A model generated the notes under the pieces. That model worked only from the letters and a program-made list of their open reading frames with translations. It was not told the DNA's origin and made no database searches. From positions 1 through 22,546 of IMG/VR virus record IMGVR_UViG_3300022074_000407: 22,546 bases of DNA. The stretch is one strand, 5' to 3'. This document shows positions 6,189 to 14,878 of this stretch, piece after piece (within the stretch, counting starts at the first letter, position 1; each line of letters begins with the position of its first letter). A program made the translations under genes and the position numbers. The stretch comes from a virus.

Positions 6189-7117
6189 TGTTTTATTTTA
6201 TATGGTATGTTTTCAATGTCTTGCACTGTTGTTGTAGTTCCAAAACCAAGAGGCTCAACATCATAATTTAAACCAGAAAATACTAATTCAGGAGTTATAC
6301 CTAAAACATTGTAAGATTGATTTTTTGTATCTTTATATTGTGTCCAATCATTCCATAGGGCTTCGGCAGATTTCCTACCTAGATTTACAATATTTGCTCT
6401 AGTTTGTGCGCTAAAACCTTCACCTTTGGCTTTTTCTAATTCATTTTTTAAATTAGCATAAATACCTTGGAAATTACCAAAAGTTCTTACTTCACCTTCT
6501 CTTACAACAGAATCGTCAAGTTGTTTAATAAATTTAATCATTAAAGCATAAGATCCTGTTCCTGTATCGCTTTCTGCTGCATCAAGTAGTTGTTGGAAAT
6601 TTGTTAGACCTTTTTTTACAGGACTCCAAACTTTAGCTTCAACGCCTTGTTGTTTTAAAATATCTGATCTTAAATCTTCAGGTGTTTGTGGCCTGCCAAG
6701 TTCTGCAAACTTTAATCCTTGATCTAAATACCCTTTACCAATCAATTCAGAACCTAAAGTTTTATAGTATTCTCTATTTGTATCAAAATCAGACAATTTA
6801 TTAGTTTGAAATATTTGTTCTAATTCTTTCCTTTTCTTTTCTTGTTTAATTTGATTTTCTCTTTGAAGATTGGTACTTCTTCTTTCTTGCGCTCTACCTA
6901 CAATATCTCTACCTGCAAAAGCATCGGATAATCTGGCTGCAAGTTCTCGCATACCTTGTTGTTGGGCTTCTGTTCTTTTTTGTTGGTATTTATCAAATTC
7001 ATCTTTTGATAAATTCATTAGTTCGGTTTTAGTTAATAATTCGCCTTCATCGTCACCAAAGCCACCAAGCCTTGATACAAAGTTTCCACCGCTAGTTTTT
7101 AATTGTCCAAAACTCAT
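6185..7117 (-). CDS. Structural/ejection-type coiled-coil protein
   Basis: A 310-residue charged protein with a strong coiled coil at about 40-110 (KYQQKRTEAQQQGMRELAAR ... KQEKKRKELEQIF). The stretch GTGSYALMIKFIKQLDDSVVREGEVRTF at about 192-219 matches a motif I know from internal virion and tail-associated proteins of many phages ('...ALVYNFMKMLDPGSVVREGE...'). GAGG lies 5 bases before the ATG at 7117. It is translated just before the 535-residue protein with a 4-nt overlap, so the two are probably partners in the virion core. Confidence 0.7.
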   Translation of the reverse strand: MSFGQLKTSGGNFVSRLGGFGDDEGELLTKTELMNLSKDEFDKYQQKRTEAQQQGMRELAARLSDAFAGRDIVGRAQERRSTNLQRENQIKQEKKRKELEQIFQTNKLSDFDTNREYYKTLGSELIGKGYLDQGLKFAELGRPQTPEDLRSDILKQQGVEAKVWSPVKKGLTNFQQLLDAAESDTGTGSYALMIKFIKQLDDSVVREGEVRTFGNFQGIYANLKNELEKAKGEGFSAQTRANIVNLGRKSAEALWNDWTQYKDTKNQSYNVLGITPELVFSGLNYDVEPLGFGTTTTVQDIENIPYKIKQ

Positions 7118-7125
7118 AAAGACCT

Positions 7126-8229
7126 CTAACTAAATATGCCTGCGATAGTTCCTAAGATATCGCCTGCGCCTGTTTTTTTCTTTTCTCTTTGACTCATTAA
7201 AGCAGGTACACCACTTAGTGCTTGCGTGAGTGCGCCTAATTGTTGTTGTCCATAACCTTGCGCTCTCAAGAACTCGTTGTAAGCCTGATCCATAGCTCTT
7301 TGTTGTAGAGCTTGTTGTTGACCACCAATACCACCAAGTAAACCTAAACCTCTGTATTGATCTTCTAACTGTCCACCAAGCAATCCTGCTTGGAATTGTC
7401 TAGTTCTAAGATCAAGTTCAGGTTGCATCAAGGCTGCTCTGCCAGCTATGTCTAGTTCTGCCATACCTGTTTGTTGAGCTAATCTTGCTTGCTCTAATGC
7501 TCTTTGTTGTGCTTGTTCTGAACCTAAAAGCCCGGCTTGTTGCTGTAATTGTGCTTGTTGTAAGGCAAGTTGTTGTCCTTGTTCAGATCCAAACATACCA
7601 AGTTGTTGTTGTCTAGCTAAATCAGCTTGTGCTGCTTGTTGTGCTTGGCTAAATCCTCTTTCTCTTTGCCCAGCAACAGTTCTAGCCATTTGCTCAATGA
7701 ATGGCCTTTGTGATTCTTGCTCTAATAATGCAGATCTTGAACCGCCAAAAGCACCTGCGCCAATAGCTCTTGATTGTGACATACCTCTAGCAATATCAGC
7801 TTGCCTTTGTATGTCAGCCATTGTTTGATCGATAACTTGTTGTTGATAAGGAGATTGATAAGCGCCAATATCTACATCTAGTAAACCTGTAAATTGAGGA
7901 GCTTGAACATCTCCTATCTGCGCACCGCCATATGTAGGTATATCTCCTATTTGTGGAGTTGTGCCTGTGACCGGGGTTATGGTTGGTGCTTGCATAGTCG
8001 CTAATTCTTGTATGCCTGCTCTTGGATCATAGCCCATTGAGGACTCAAACAATCCTCTTGTAGCTTGCATTTGTCTTAACTGATCTGGATTAAAGCCAGC
8101 TACTTGTGCGCCTGTATATGGTATAAATGGTTGTTGTGCAATAGATTTTCCTGCTCGGAAAACATCTTCGTACATTTGCCTTTGGAAAGCTGGTACTTCA
8201 GCTTTACTTGTAGTTGATCCTTTACTCAT
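7126..8229 (-). CDS. Gln/Ala-rich internal virion protein
   Basis: A 367-residue protein. After a conserved-looking N-terminus (FNPDQLRQMQATRGL, ~46-60) and a proline/threonine-rich linker come the motif SPYQQQVIDQTMADIQRQ and then ARGMSQSRAIGAGAFGGSRSALLEQE (about 126-172), a pattern frequent in podovirus internal/ejection proteins. Residues 200-315 are very rich in Gln, with near-repeats FGSEQGQQLALQQAQL and LGSEQAQQRALEQARL that suggest long helices. The end (ILGTIAGIFS) is hydrophobic. It overlaps the upstream gene by 4 nt and is followed by the other two internal-type proteins. Confidence 0.7.
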   Translation of the reverse strand: MSKGSTTSKAEVPAFQRQMYEDVFRAGKSIAQQPFIPYTGAQVAGFNPDQLRQMQATRGLFESSMGYDPRAGIQELATMQAPTITPVTGTTPQIGDIPTYGGAQIGDVQAPQFTGLLDVDIGAYQSPYQQQVIDQTMADIQRQADIARGMSQSRAIGAGAFGGSRSALLEQESQRPFIEQMARTVAGQRERGFSQAQQAAQADLARQQQLGMFGSEQGQQLALQQAQLQQQAGLLGSEQAQQRALEQARLAQQTGMAELDIAGRAALMQPELDLRTRQFQAGLLGGQLEDQYRGLGLLGGIGGQQQALQQRAMDQAYNEFLRAQGYGQQQLGALTQALSGVPALMSQREKKKTGAGDILGTIAGIFS

Positions 8230-8624
8230 AGTTCTTTTCTAATTAAATATTCTGGCTCAAAGCCTAAATGTTTTAGTTTTCTTAACCATCCTTTTCGACC
8301 ACCGCCATATAATCTTTTACATCCTGCGGCTTTTGCAAACGCCTCTATAGATGGCAACATTTCTTCTAATTCTTTGTAATCTCCACCACAAAATAACAAA
8401 TTTAATGCTGTATTCTGTGGGAATACTACAAATTCTGTGACCATTACAGATTTCTCTGCGGGCCACAAATGGAATAATCCATGCCTTATTTTATCTTCAA
8501 TATCGTCTAATGTATAGGAATCTTGGTGTTTGATAGCCTTCGCAATCCAATGTTTACAGCGATTCCATTCAATCTCCCAAGCATCTTTCTTGGGGAACTC
8601 GACAATATTAGTCGCCTTTTCCAT
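8226..8624 (-). CDS. GNAT-fold-like phage protein, probably virion-associated
   Basis: A 132-residue protein whose second half (LLFCGGDYKELEEMLPSIEAFAKAAGCKRLYGGGRKGWLRKLKHLGFEPEY) has the layout of small acetyltransferase-fold phage proteins: strand, helix 'IEAFAKAAGCKRL', then 'GRxGWxxxLKxLGF'. T7 gp13, a protein needed for virion assembly, has a comparable fold, which fits this position next to the internal proteins. The classical acetyl-CoA-binding R/QxxGxG/A loop is not clear, so it may not be an enzyme. I prefer the ATG at 8624; the frame extends two codons to a TTG at 8630. Confidence 0.6.
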   Translation of the reverse strand: MEKATNIVEFPKKDAWEIEWNRCKHWIAKAIKHQDSYTLDDIEDKIRHGLFHLWPAEKSVMVTEFVVFPQNTALNLLFCGGDYKELEEMLPSIEAFAKAAGCKRLYGGGRKGWLRKLKHLGFEPEYLIRKEL

Positions 8625-8973
8625 ACTCAATAATGCTTAAAACCAAGTCAATATTTGCATGGTTGACTTGTGCTTTGATGATTTCACCTTGCAGTAGAAT
8701 TATCCCTGCGTTAGTTTGTAATTCTTCAGTAGCGTGTGCTGTTATGTTTTTTTGTTTATAGATAAAAAACTCATTAGAGCTAGTGTCGGTAATTGATACA
8801 TCTAAATTGGTTTGCTGATTACCATGATCGCAAGCTAAAAAACCTTTAACAATTGCAAAATCAAAGTCACCACCCGTAGGTGCTGTATATATTGTTTGCT
8901 GTGTTGTGGCCGCAAAAGAATATTTAACATTGATAGCACGCTGTATGTACTGTCGTTGTGAGGATAAATCCAT
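8608..8973 (-). CDS. Small beta-rich virion protein
   Basis: A 121-residue protein with alternating short strands (NVKYSFAATTQQTIYTAP; FFIYKQKNITAHATEELQT; GEIIKAQVNHANIDLVLSIIEYG) as in small beta-sandwich proteins that decorate heads or tails. It sits directly after the gp10-like tail gene (stop and start joined as TAATG) and overlaps the next gene. A decoration or tail-accessory role is a guess from composition and context; I do not recognise a named family. Confidence 0.6.
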   Translation of the reverse strand: MDLSSQRQYIQRAINVKYSFAATTQQTIYTAPTGGDFDFAIVKGFLACDHGNQQTNLDVSITDTSSNEFFIYKQKNITAHATEELQTNAGIILLQGEIIKAQVNHANIDLVLSIIEYGKGD

Positions 8974-10481
8974 TATCTTTTACCTCTATTCTTTACATCT
9001 AAGCGTATATTACCGACTTGGAAGTCTTGCGTTTTGCTGCCTGTGACTGTCATTTGTACTTGACGTGCGGTAAATCTTGCATCGGTATAGCCATCATTTT
9101 CAAAGGTAAATGATCCAAAATCTTGTTCCGCACCAAGCGGAGTAAATTTACCTTTGAAACTAAGGGTTACACCAGGTAAAGAGTTTGCTTCTTCGTCTGG
9201 AATAATCTGATTGCATTGCACATATCTATCACCATTGCCGATTTGTATTGGCCCTGTTTGACAGAAAGGTACTTGAGAATTAATGCTAGGTGAATTATCT
9301 AAAGATGTTGATTCGTGTTCGTAAACAAAACCACTAGAATCACCTGCGATTGGATAAGTAAATGCACCTTGGTCAATCCATGCACCACGATCCATAGAAC
9401 CTATCGACCATACATTATCAACATAGTTCCATATCACATATTTGTTTGATGAATATTGCGAATCGCCTACAGGGAATCCCCACCATATTTCGTTAAAATT
9501 AGAGTTATGTCCACCCCATGATGCGGCTCTACCTGCAACATTAATGTTGTCAAAGACATAATCATGCACATCGCATTTAATCTCTCTAACCACACCATCA
9601 TAAACAAAGAATGAGTTTTCACCCATCCATGCTAAAAAGTTACCCGTAGATACTACAGCTTTAGGGCTTATAGATTTACAGTTTTGACCTGCATCGGCAA
9701 TACCATAAACAAAAGGTGAGCCAGAATAATACATTCTGTTGATACCTGTATCACTAAAAATTATGACATCGGATCTAAACTTAACAGCAAACAAGGCTCG
9801 TCCACCTGTGGGAATAATTAAATCACCTGCGGTATTGGTTGCTTTTGATGTCCAAGTATTACGATCTTCTCTGGTTGACCATGCAATCTTTCTTGGATCA
9901 CTGGCTGAACCTATAGCCACTAAATGTCTTTCATTAGTTACCAGTGTTGATAAATTACCTGTAGGTGCGTTGGTGACTACAGTTGCAATGGTGTCGGCTG
10001 TACCGCCTGAGTTTGGTCGCCATTTGTAGATTTTGCCATCTTTAGAAAAGGTAAAGACTAAATCCTCACCCCAGTTATCAAAAGAAAAATAACCTGCTTG
10101 TAAAACTAAGCCTGATTGACTTCTTGCATCGCCATAATCTTCAACACCCCAATGATAAGCACCATAGCCCAAAGGATCATCGCTTGCATCATTTACAAAA
10201 CCTACGGGTGTTATATCTGTCCAAGTATTGTTATATAAAACATAAACCTTTTGTCTTGTGCCAACTGCAAGGATGTTTTCACCTGTGTTGTCTTTGTGTG
10301 CAAATAGACCAATAACTCCACCTGTAAGTGCTGAATCTCTTAATTTGTCCCAACCACCGATAGGTTTTAGGTAGCCATTCTCAAAACGAACTAAATCACC
10401 ATCTACCCAACGACCTTTGTTTGCGTAGTCAGTTCCGTTTTTTACGATCCCTGCTGGGGGTGTTATTGGAAATAATGCCAT
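8973..10481 (-). CDS. P22 gp10-like tail hub/stabilisation protein (beta-propeller)
   Basis: A 502-residue protein. Propeller-like repeats alternate hydrophobic strands with turns such as VIGLFAHKDNTGENILAVG, KDGKIYKWRP, DVIIFSDTGINRMYYSG, FLAWMGENSFFVYDGVVREI and YVIWNYVDNVWSIGSM. The opening PPAGIVKNGTDYANKGRWVDGDLVRFENGYLKPIGGW is a familiar start for podovirus proteins of the P22 gp10 group, which close the tail channel and keep DNA inside the head. Its length is close to that of P22 gp10 (about 470). It lies between fibre genes and internal proteins, the expected place for a tail hub part. Confidence 0.75.
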   Translation of the reverse strand: MALFPITPPAGIVKNGTDYANKGRWVDGDLVRFENGYLKPIGGWDKLRDSALTGGVIGLFAHKDNTGENILAVGTRQKVYVLYNNTWTDITPVGFVNDASDDPLGYGAYHWGVEDYGDARSQSGLVLQAGYFSFDNWGEDLVFTFSKDGKIYKWRPNSGGTADTIATVVTNAPTGNLSTLVTNERHLVAIGSASDPRKIAWSTREDRNTWTSKATNTAGDLIIPTGGRALFAVKFRSDVIIFSDTGINRMYYSGSPFVYGIADAGQNCKSISPKAVVSTGNFLAWMGENSFFVYDGVVREIKCDVHDYVFDNINVAGRAASWGGHNSNFNEIWWGFPVGDSQYSSNKYVIWNYVDNVWSIGSMDRGAWIDQGAFTYPIAGDSSGFVYEHESTSLDNSPSINSQVPFCQTGPIQIGNGDRYVQCNQIIPDEEANSLPGVTLSFKGKFTPLGAEQDFGSFTFENDGYTDARFTARQVQMTVTGSKTQDFQVGNIRLDVKNRGKR

Positions 10482-10515
10482 AGCCTTATTGTATAAGAGC
10501 TTGGTTTATGTGTCA

Positions 10516-11085
10516 TTAAGAAGATGGAGCTGTAGGCCATTCTCCTAAAGGTCTTGTGCCTGTTTCTGGGTCGTAAACATAAAGTGCTTCTAACCCATCA
10601 ACATCGCTTACACCATCAATTAAACCCTTCATGGTCGATGCGGTTGATCTAACATTAGTTCTAAAGGTTGACCAATCTGAAGGTATAGCTGTTCCAGACT
10701 CTTGATTTCTTACAACCAACCAATCGTTTGGTTCTAATAATGAGTAAGCCTGGCTATCTATAACTTCTTTGTGTAATGTTTTAAGGCCTTTATTTACATT
10801 ACCATCATCATCAGTTGAATCATCTAATGGTCTTGCAGTTGCAGTTCCGTATGAAGCGGTGACTGTATCGTCTGCAAAAGTAAATGATTGATCGGTGTTA
10901 ATGTAATATTCAGGGTTTTTATAATTGGTGTTATCAATAACGACCTCATATATACCGATACCCTCAAGATCATCGCTTGACCATACGCTAAAAATATTGG
11001 CAGGATAGTTTACATCCCCAATAGTTATAGCTTTAGGGTTGTTATAAACCTTGCTTATTTCGTTGTTTTCTACTAATGCCCACAT
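10516..11085 (-). CDS. Tail fibre assembly-type protein
   Basis: A 189-residue protein starting MWALVENNEISKVYNNPKAITIGDVNYPANIFSVW. This N-terminus is common in marine phage proteins encoded just downstream of tail fibre genes. The C-terminal half (VNKGLKTLHKEVIDSQAYSLLEPNDWLVVRNQESGTAIPSDW) has the helix plus 'L..TDWxVxR' pattern of fibre assembly (DUF4376-like) chaperones. AGGA lies 7 bases before the ATG. It follows the receptor-binding-type genes, as a chaperone would. The family link is by pattern memory only. Confidence 0.6.
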   Translation of the reverse strand: MWALVENNEISKVYNNPKAITIGDVNYPANIFSVWSSDDLEGIGIYEVVIDNTNYKNPEYYINTDQSFTFADDTVTASYGTATARPLDDSTDDDGNVNKGLKTLHKEVIDSQAYSLLEPNDWLVVRNQESGTAIPSDWSTFRTNVRSTASTMKGLIDGVSDVDGLEALYVYDPETGTRPLGEWPTAPSS

Positions 11086-11104
11086 AATTAATTCCTATTA
11101 TATA

Positions 11105-12148
11105 TTATCTTGCTGTTGTTGGTATCCCTGTTGATGTTGTAAATGGATTCTCTGCAAATGCTAAAAAAATATAAGTGGCATTGGATGTACCTATGTCATT
11201 GTTATTTGACCTTACTTTTACACCATTACTTACAAAATCACATAATACTGTGGTTGAATCAAATTCAGCATTACCTCCATTGGCATAAAAATATCTACCA
11301 CTAGGATTTATACCGTCTCGTTTATTATCAAACATCAACCAGTTACCTGTGTTGTCAGTTCTTTTGCATACAAAAAATGCAGGTTTAAATCCTGTATAAA
11401 CAAATGTACCATCTGCATTTCCATTACCTGTATATTTTCCAAACTTGCTATAGCCTTGCTTTTCTTTAAAAGCATAACAAACTGTGTTTTTGCTTGAAGC
11501 TGTAAAGGCTTGTGATAATGTAATCAAGGTGCTTGTAGGTGCCGCTCCCCAAGATACTGTAGCCGCATCGCCTGTTGTATTCCATGCCACATATTTATCA
11601 CTTTGGTCTCCCATACCAACATGGTTTACCCACCAACCAAAATCATTATTTCTTGCTTTAATCATAAAAAATTCAGGAACTCCGCCCAAACCATGCCCAA
11701 TTGTTGTGTTGCCTGACGATGCACTTGTAAACGTACTAATACTAAATCCTGCTGTTGTATTTACTTGTAATGTATTAGTGGTATTGCCTTCTGTATTAGA
11801 TGATGTTGTACCACTGTTACAATGCCATTGCCAAGCTACATAAGGAACATTATTGGTATTGACTTCTCCTAAATCGCCTACTGTAAAGCCATCAGTATTA
11901 AAAGCCTTTACACCAGTTGTTAAGGTTGCTTCTGTACTACCAAAATCAGTGAAAAGTCTTTTGGTTGCTCCTCTGGTACTGTCGTAAGTTGATGGGCTTA
12001 CTCCTGCTGTTCTGTACTTTATAATAACCCAGTCAGGTTGCAAATCAGAGTTTCCACCATTTGTTACTGTTCTAGGGTCGTTACCATCACCTGTATAGAG
12101 GGTGGTTTGAAAATGTGCTGAACCATCATCTATTGTTGTATAAGCCAT
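11105..12148 (-). CDS. Receptor-binding-type tail protein with three ~95-residue repeats (DUF7483-like)
   Basis: A 347-residue beta-rich protein made of three diverged copies of one domain, about residues 17-110, 134-228 and 236-334. Each copy has an opening YTG-G-type strand, a 'PDWVIIKYR / PEFFMIKAR / PAFFVCKRT' strand, a W/F-rich middle, and an end strand 'YVAWQWH / VCYAFKEK / YIFLAFAENPF'. Such domains occur in marine phage tail proteins, usually after LamG or SPRY domains in the same chain. Here the lectin domains are in the gene just upstream, joined by TAATG. A cell-surface recognition role is inferred. Confidence 0.75.
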   Translation of the reverse strand: MAYTTIDDGSAHFQTTLYTGDGNDPRTVTNGGNSDLQPDWVIIKYRTAGVSPSTYDSTRGATKRLFTDFGSTEATLTTGVKAFNTDGFTVGDLGEVNTNNVPYVAWQWHCNSGTTSSNTEGNTTNTLQVNTTAGFSISTFTSASSGNTTIGHGLGGVPEFFMIKARNNDFGWWVNHVGMGDQSDKYVAWNTTGDAATVSWGAAPTSTLITLSQAFTASSKNTVCYAFKEKQGYSKFGKYTGNGNADGTFVYTGFKPAFFVCKRTDNTGNWLMFDNKRDGINPSGRYFYANGGNAEFDSTTVLCDFVSNGVKVRSNNNDIGTSNATYIFLAFAENPFTTSTGIPTTAR

Positions 12149-13602
12149 TATCCGTACTCCGCTAAGTTTTTAGTACAAATTGCATAGTAGCCTGATGGCG
12201 GTGCGTATTCGAAAACACCATATCCATTTGCATCACTTGCTGCACTTGAAACTGGAAAAGCATTATAACCACCATAGTTTACAAAAAAGTTTCTAAGTGG
12301 TTGATACATAGAAGTACAAATCATATGAGGTTCGTCTGCTACTGCAAAACCACCTGTACCACTAGAACCACTTGTAGGGTCTCCATCGGCTGAACCATTA
12401 TTATGCCAAGCACCACCATTAATTCTTGAATAAACAAAATTATTATCCATATCTAGTGCGATTCCTAATATGTCACCTGAATTTACAGTATTGGTAGGCG
12501 GACTAATTGCACTACCATCATCATATCTAAATCTTGTTGAATCCCAGTACCATCCTATACCATCACCACTTGATTGACCACCATAGAAACTTGCATATCC
12601 ACTATTTCCAAATCTAGCAGTAGGCACAATACTTGTCATAATAGCATCGCCATCAATCGTACCTGGATGTTTTGCTTCAAAATACCATTTACCGCTAGAT
12701 AAAGATACAGATGCCATATTGGTTCGCCAACCTGTACCTGAACCTGTAGTAAGTTTTGTACCGCCTTCAGTATGTGTAATGGTGTCTGTGCTTGAAAAAG
12801 GTTGAATTAAAAGTGGAGTACAAAAATTATTAGTCGGTGTGTCAGTTGCTTGATCTGCGGCTGTGATGTTGCTTAAATTATTTGCATCATGTCCTTCACC
12901 ACTTGTATCTGTACCCAATGCAGAAGAATCTTTAAACTCATATTTAAAACCTTGAGTTCCATAACCACTGCCTGTGTATTCTTTGGGAATCCAAATACCA
13001 CTATCAGAATCATATTCACCAAAATCAGATGCTTGTGCCGCTGTTCCATTTAGATAATAAACATCAGCCATATACCCACTAAAACCCTCACTGCCACCAA
13101 AAAACTCACCTAAGCGTAAATAATTATCGCTTCCTGAACCAGCTTGACCAAAGTCAAAATCTTCGTTTTGCGACATATTTGTATAAGTAGAATTATTAAA
13201 ATTTGTTATTCTATCTCCATTTATATACCATTTTACTCTGTCTGATGCTGTGCTTTGTGTTGAATCAACTTGAACCACGATATGATACCAAGCCGCAGTA
13301 TCTCGCATAAGCATTTCAGGGTCAGCATATACTTCACTACTTCCGTTATACAAAATTAATCTTGGTCTATCATTAGACATAATTTGTATGTTGCTATAAC
13401 CACAACTAAAAATAGTATGATAATCTTGGCTTAGTTCAGTTCTTTTAATCCAAGCACTAAAAGTCCAAGTTTTTCTATTCCCTGATGCCGCGTTTGATGT
13501 AAATATTTGTTCGCTATTAGCTCTTTCAAACTTCAAAGAGTTATCAATATCGTACCCAGTAGATATGCTTCCTCTATTTGCTGTACGCTGTAGCGTTTCC
13601 AT
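12148..13602 (-). CDS. LamG-SPRY lectin-type tail protein
   Basis: A 484-residue protein likely to bind the host surface. Residues about 20-235 are a LamG/concanavalin-like domain (KTWTFSAWIKRTELSQ; WYHIVVQVDSTQ; VKWYINGDRI; GFSGYMADVYYLNG). Residues about 300-470 are SPRY-like (SLSSGKWYFEAKHPG; GDGIGWYWDS; NSGDILGIALDMDNNFVYSRINGGAW). It ends with EYAPPSGYYAICTKNLAEYG, a short conserved-looking tail that in similar phage proteins leads straight into the repeat domain found here in the next gene. Its stop shares a base with the next start (TAATG). Confidence 0.85.
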   Translation of the reverse strand: METLQRTANRGSISTGYDIDNSLKFERANSEQIFTSNAASGNRKTWTFSAWIKRTELSQDYHTIFSCGYSNIQIMSNDRPRLILYNGSSEVYADPEMLMRDTAAWYHIVVQVDSTQSTASDRVKWYINGDRITNFNNSTYTNMSQNEDFDFGQAGSGSDNYLRLGEFFGGSEGFSGYMADVYYLNGTAAQASDFGEYDSDSGIWIPKEYTGSGYGTQGFKYEFKDSSALGTDTSGEGHDANNLSNITAADQATDTPTNNFCTPLLIQPFSSTDTITHTEGGTKLTTGSGTGWRTNMASVSLSSGKWYFEAKHPGTIDGDAIMTSIVPTARFGNSGYASFYGGQSSGDGIGWYWDSTRFRYDDGSAISPPTNTVNSGDILGIALDMDNNFVYSRINGGAWHNNGSADGDPTSGSSGTGGFAVADEPHMICTSMYQPLRNFFVNYGGYNAFPVSSAASDANGYGVFEYAPPSGYYAICTKNLAEYG

Positions 13603-13603
13603 A

Positions 13604-14317
13604 TTATGTTTGTGCTAGGTTTTGGACTCTGCCTATTTCTTGCCATACTGAGCCGTTGTATCTAAATGCTAATATGTCAGTTTTGTTAGCTGTAGCTGTT
13701 ATTGTCGGTGCTGTACTCGCTGCAAATTCAAATATGGTGTTCCAAGCGATTGTTCTTGCTGTTGCACCTTGAGCTATTTCTACAGAAATAATTGCACCTT
13801 CTACAGCGTTAGTTGGTGCTGCAAAAGTCGTGTTTTCTGTAGTCACATGATATGCGTTAGCTGCTGCTGCCGCATCCCAAGCTATTGAGTTAGAGCTTGA
13901 GGTTATTGCAACTTGTGTAATGTTTGCTGAAGTTGAGGCGGTAATAACTTTTGGAAAAGTAGCCTTTTGGTTTTCATCAATAGAAACTGCTGGTGTTGTA
14001 CCAACTGTTGATCCTGAACCAATAACTAGGTCGTCTGCGCTATCATCAAGACCAATATAAAAGTCTTGGGCGTTACCATCAAAGACAAGTTTAGTATCTT
14101 CTGCATCGCCATCGCCTATTGTTAAACTTGGGTTAGTACCCTTGAGAATAACTGCACCACCGAAGTCAACTTGGCCCATATCAACCGCAGTTCCAGATAA
14201 ACTGAAAATGCCATCAACAGTATCCAAGTCGGTATTTATTTTTGTACCCCAAGTGTTAGTTGATGCACCAACCTCTGGTTTAGTTAAGTTTAAATTTGTT
14301 GTAAATGTATCTGCCAT
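13604..14317 (-). CDS. Tail fibre protein
   Basis: A 237-residue beta-rich, lysine-poor protein. The N-terminus [32 protein letters not shown] is a widespread trunk motif of marine and cyanophage tail fibres. The middle ([36 protein letters not shown]) has the regular strand-turn pattern of fibre shafts, and the end ([19 protein letters not shown]) is a usual fibre closing motif. Its start at 14317 is preceded by an AAGGAAAG sequence. It sits one base upstream of the lectin gene and probably forms part of the same adhesion apparatus. Confidence 0.8.
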   Translation of the reverse strand: MADTFTTNLNLTKPEVGASTNTWGTKINTDLDTVDGIFSLSGTAVDMGQVDFGGAVILKGTNPSLTIGDGDAEDTKLVFDGNAQDFYIGLDDSADDLVIGSGSTVGTTPAVSIDENQKATFPKVITASTSANITQVAITSSSNSIAWDAAAAANAYHVTTENTTFAAPTNAVEGAIISVEIAQGATARTIAWNTIFEFAASTAPTITATANKTDILAFRYNGSVWQEIGRVQNLAQT

Positions 14318-14328
14318 AAATCTTTCCT

Positions 14329-14874
14329 TTAAGCTGCTTCTTGTTTGCCTAATTCAGTCCAAGTTGTGTCTGCAACAACTTGTTCAGTCCATTTTAAACC
14401 ACCACTCGCTGAAAAACTACTAATTCCTGAAATGTCTTCAAAGCCACGATCAATCTGAGTACCCACCGCAGTCATGCTTGAGGTTTGCGCTATGGTAGCT
14501 GAAACAGTAAGTGTATATCGACCAGTTGCGGTCATGTTTGAAACAACTGGCCCTATGGATGCGCCTCTATCTATTTGTCGACCAATAGCTGTCATGCTAG
14601 AGGTTTGAGCAGAAGCACCTACTCCTAAATGGATTCTATGACCAGTTGAGGTCATTCCGCTTGTTTGTGCGGATGTTGCTACACCACGATCAATCTGCAC
14701 GCCTACAGCAGTCATACTGCTTGTTTGTGCAATGGTTGCAATACCTCTGTCTATCTGCTTCGCTGAAGCAGTCATAGAAGAGGTTTGTGCGGATGTGGCT
14801 TGTGCTAGGTGATACTGAAGATCCCCATAGTTGGATTTACCATAATTGTATAACCCGTAGCCTACTTGGGCCAT
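14329..14874 (-). CDS. 20-residue tandem repeat tail protein
   Basis: A 181-residue protein with a Tyr/Gly-rich N-terminus ([17 protein letters not shown]), then seven units of exactly 20 residues (26-165), of which five follow the pattern A[18 protein letters not shown]. The unit at 106-125 is diverged and the last is degenerate. The end ([11 protein letters not shown]) is non-repetitive. Exact unit length suggests a beta-solenoid or fibrous shaft. It lies among tail fibre genes, four bases after the previous gene. No named family comes to mind; a fibre or spike role is inferred. Confidence 0.75.
   Translation of the reverse strand: MAQVGYGLYNYGKSNYGDLQYHLAQATSAQTSSMTASAKQIDRGIATIAQTSSMTAVGVQIDRGVATSAQTSGMTSTGHRIHLGVGASAQTSSMTAIGRQIDRGASIGPVVSNMTATGRYTLTVSATIAQTSSMTAVGTQIDRGFEDISGISSFSASGGLKWTEQVVADTTWTELGKQEAA
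14380..14799 (-). repeat. Seven 60-bp coding tandem repeats
   Basis: These bases encode residues 26-165 of the repeat protein as seven in-frame 60-bp units without spacers. The best-kept units share the codons for AQTSSMTA and QIDRG at the same phase. DNA differences between units are spread over the length, so the array is old rather than a recent duplication. Confidence 0.85.
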
Positions 14875-14878
14875 GTTA

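Noticed and set aside
14380-14799. Regularly spaced 60-bp repeats that could look like a CRISPR array
   Set aside because: The repeats are contiguous, in frame, diverged and encode a regular 20-residue protein unit; there are no unique spacers or cas genes.
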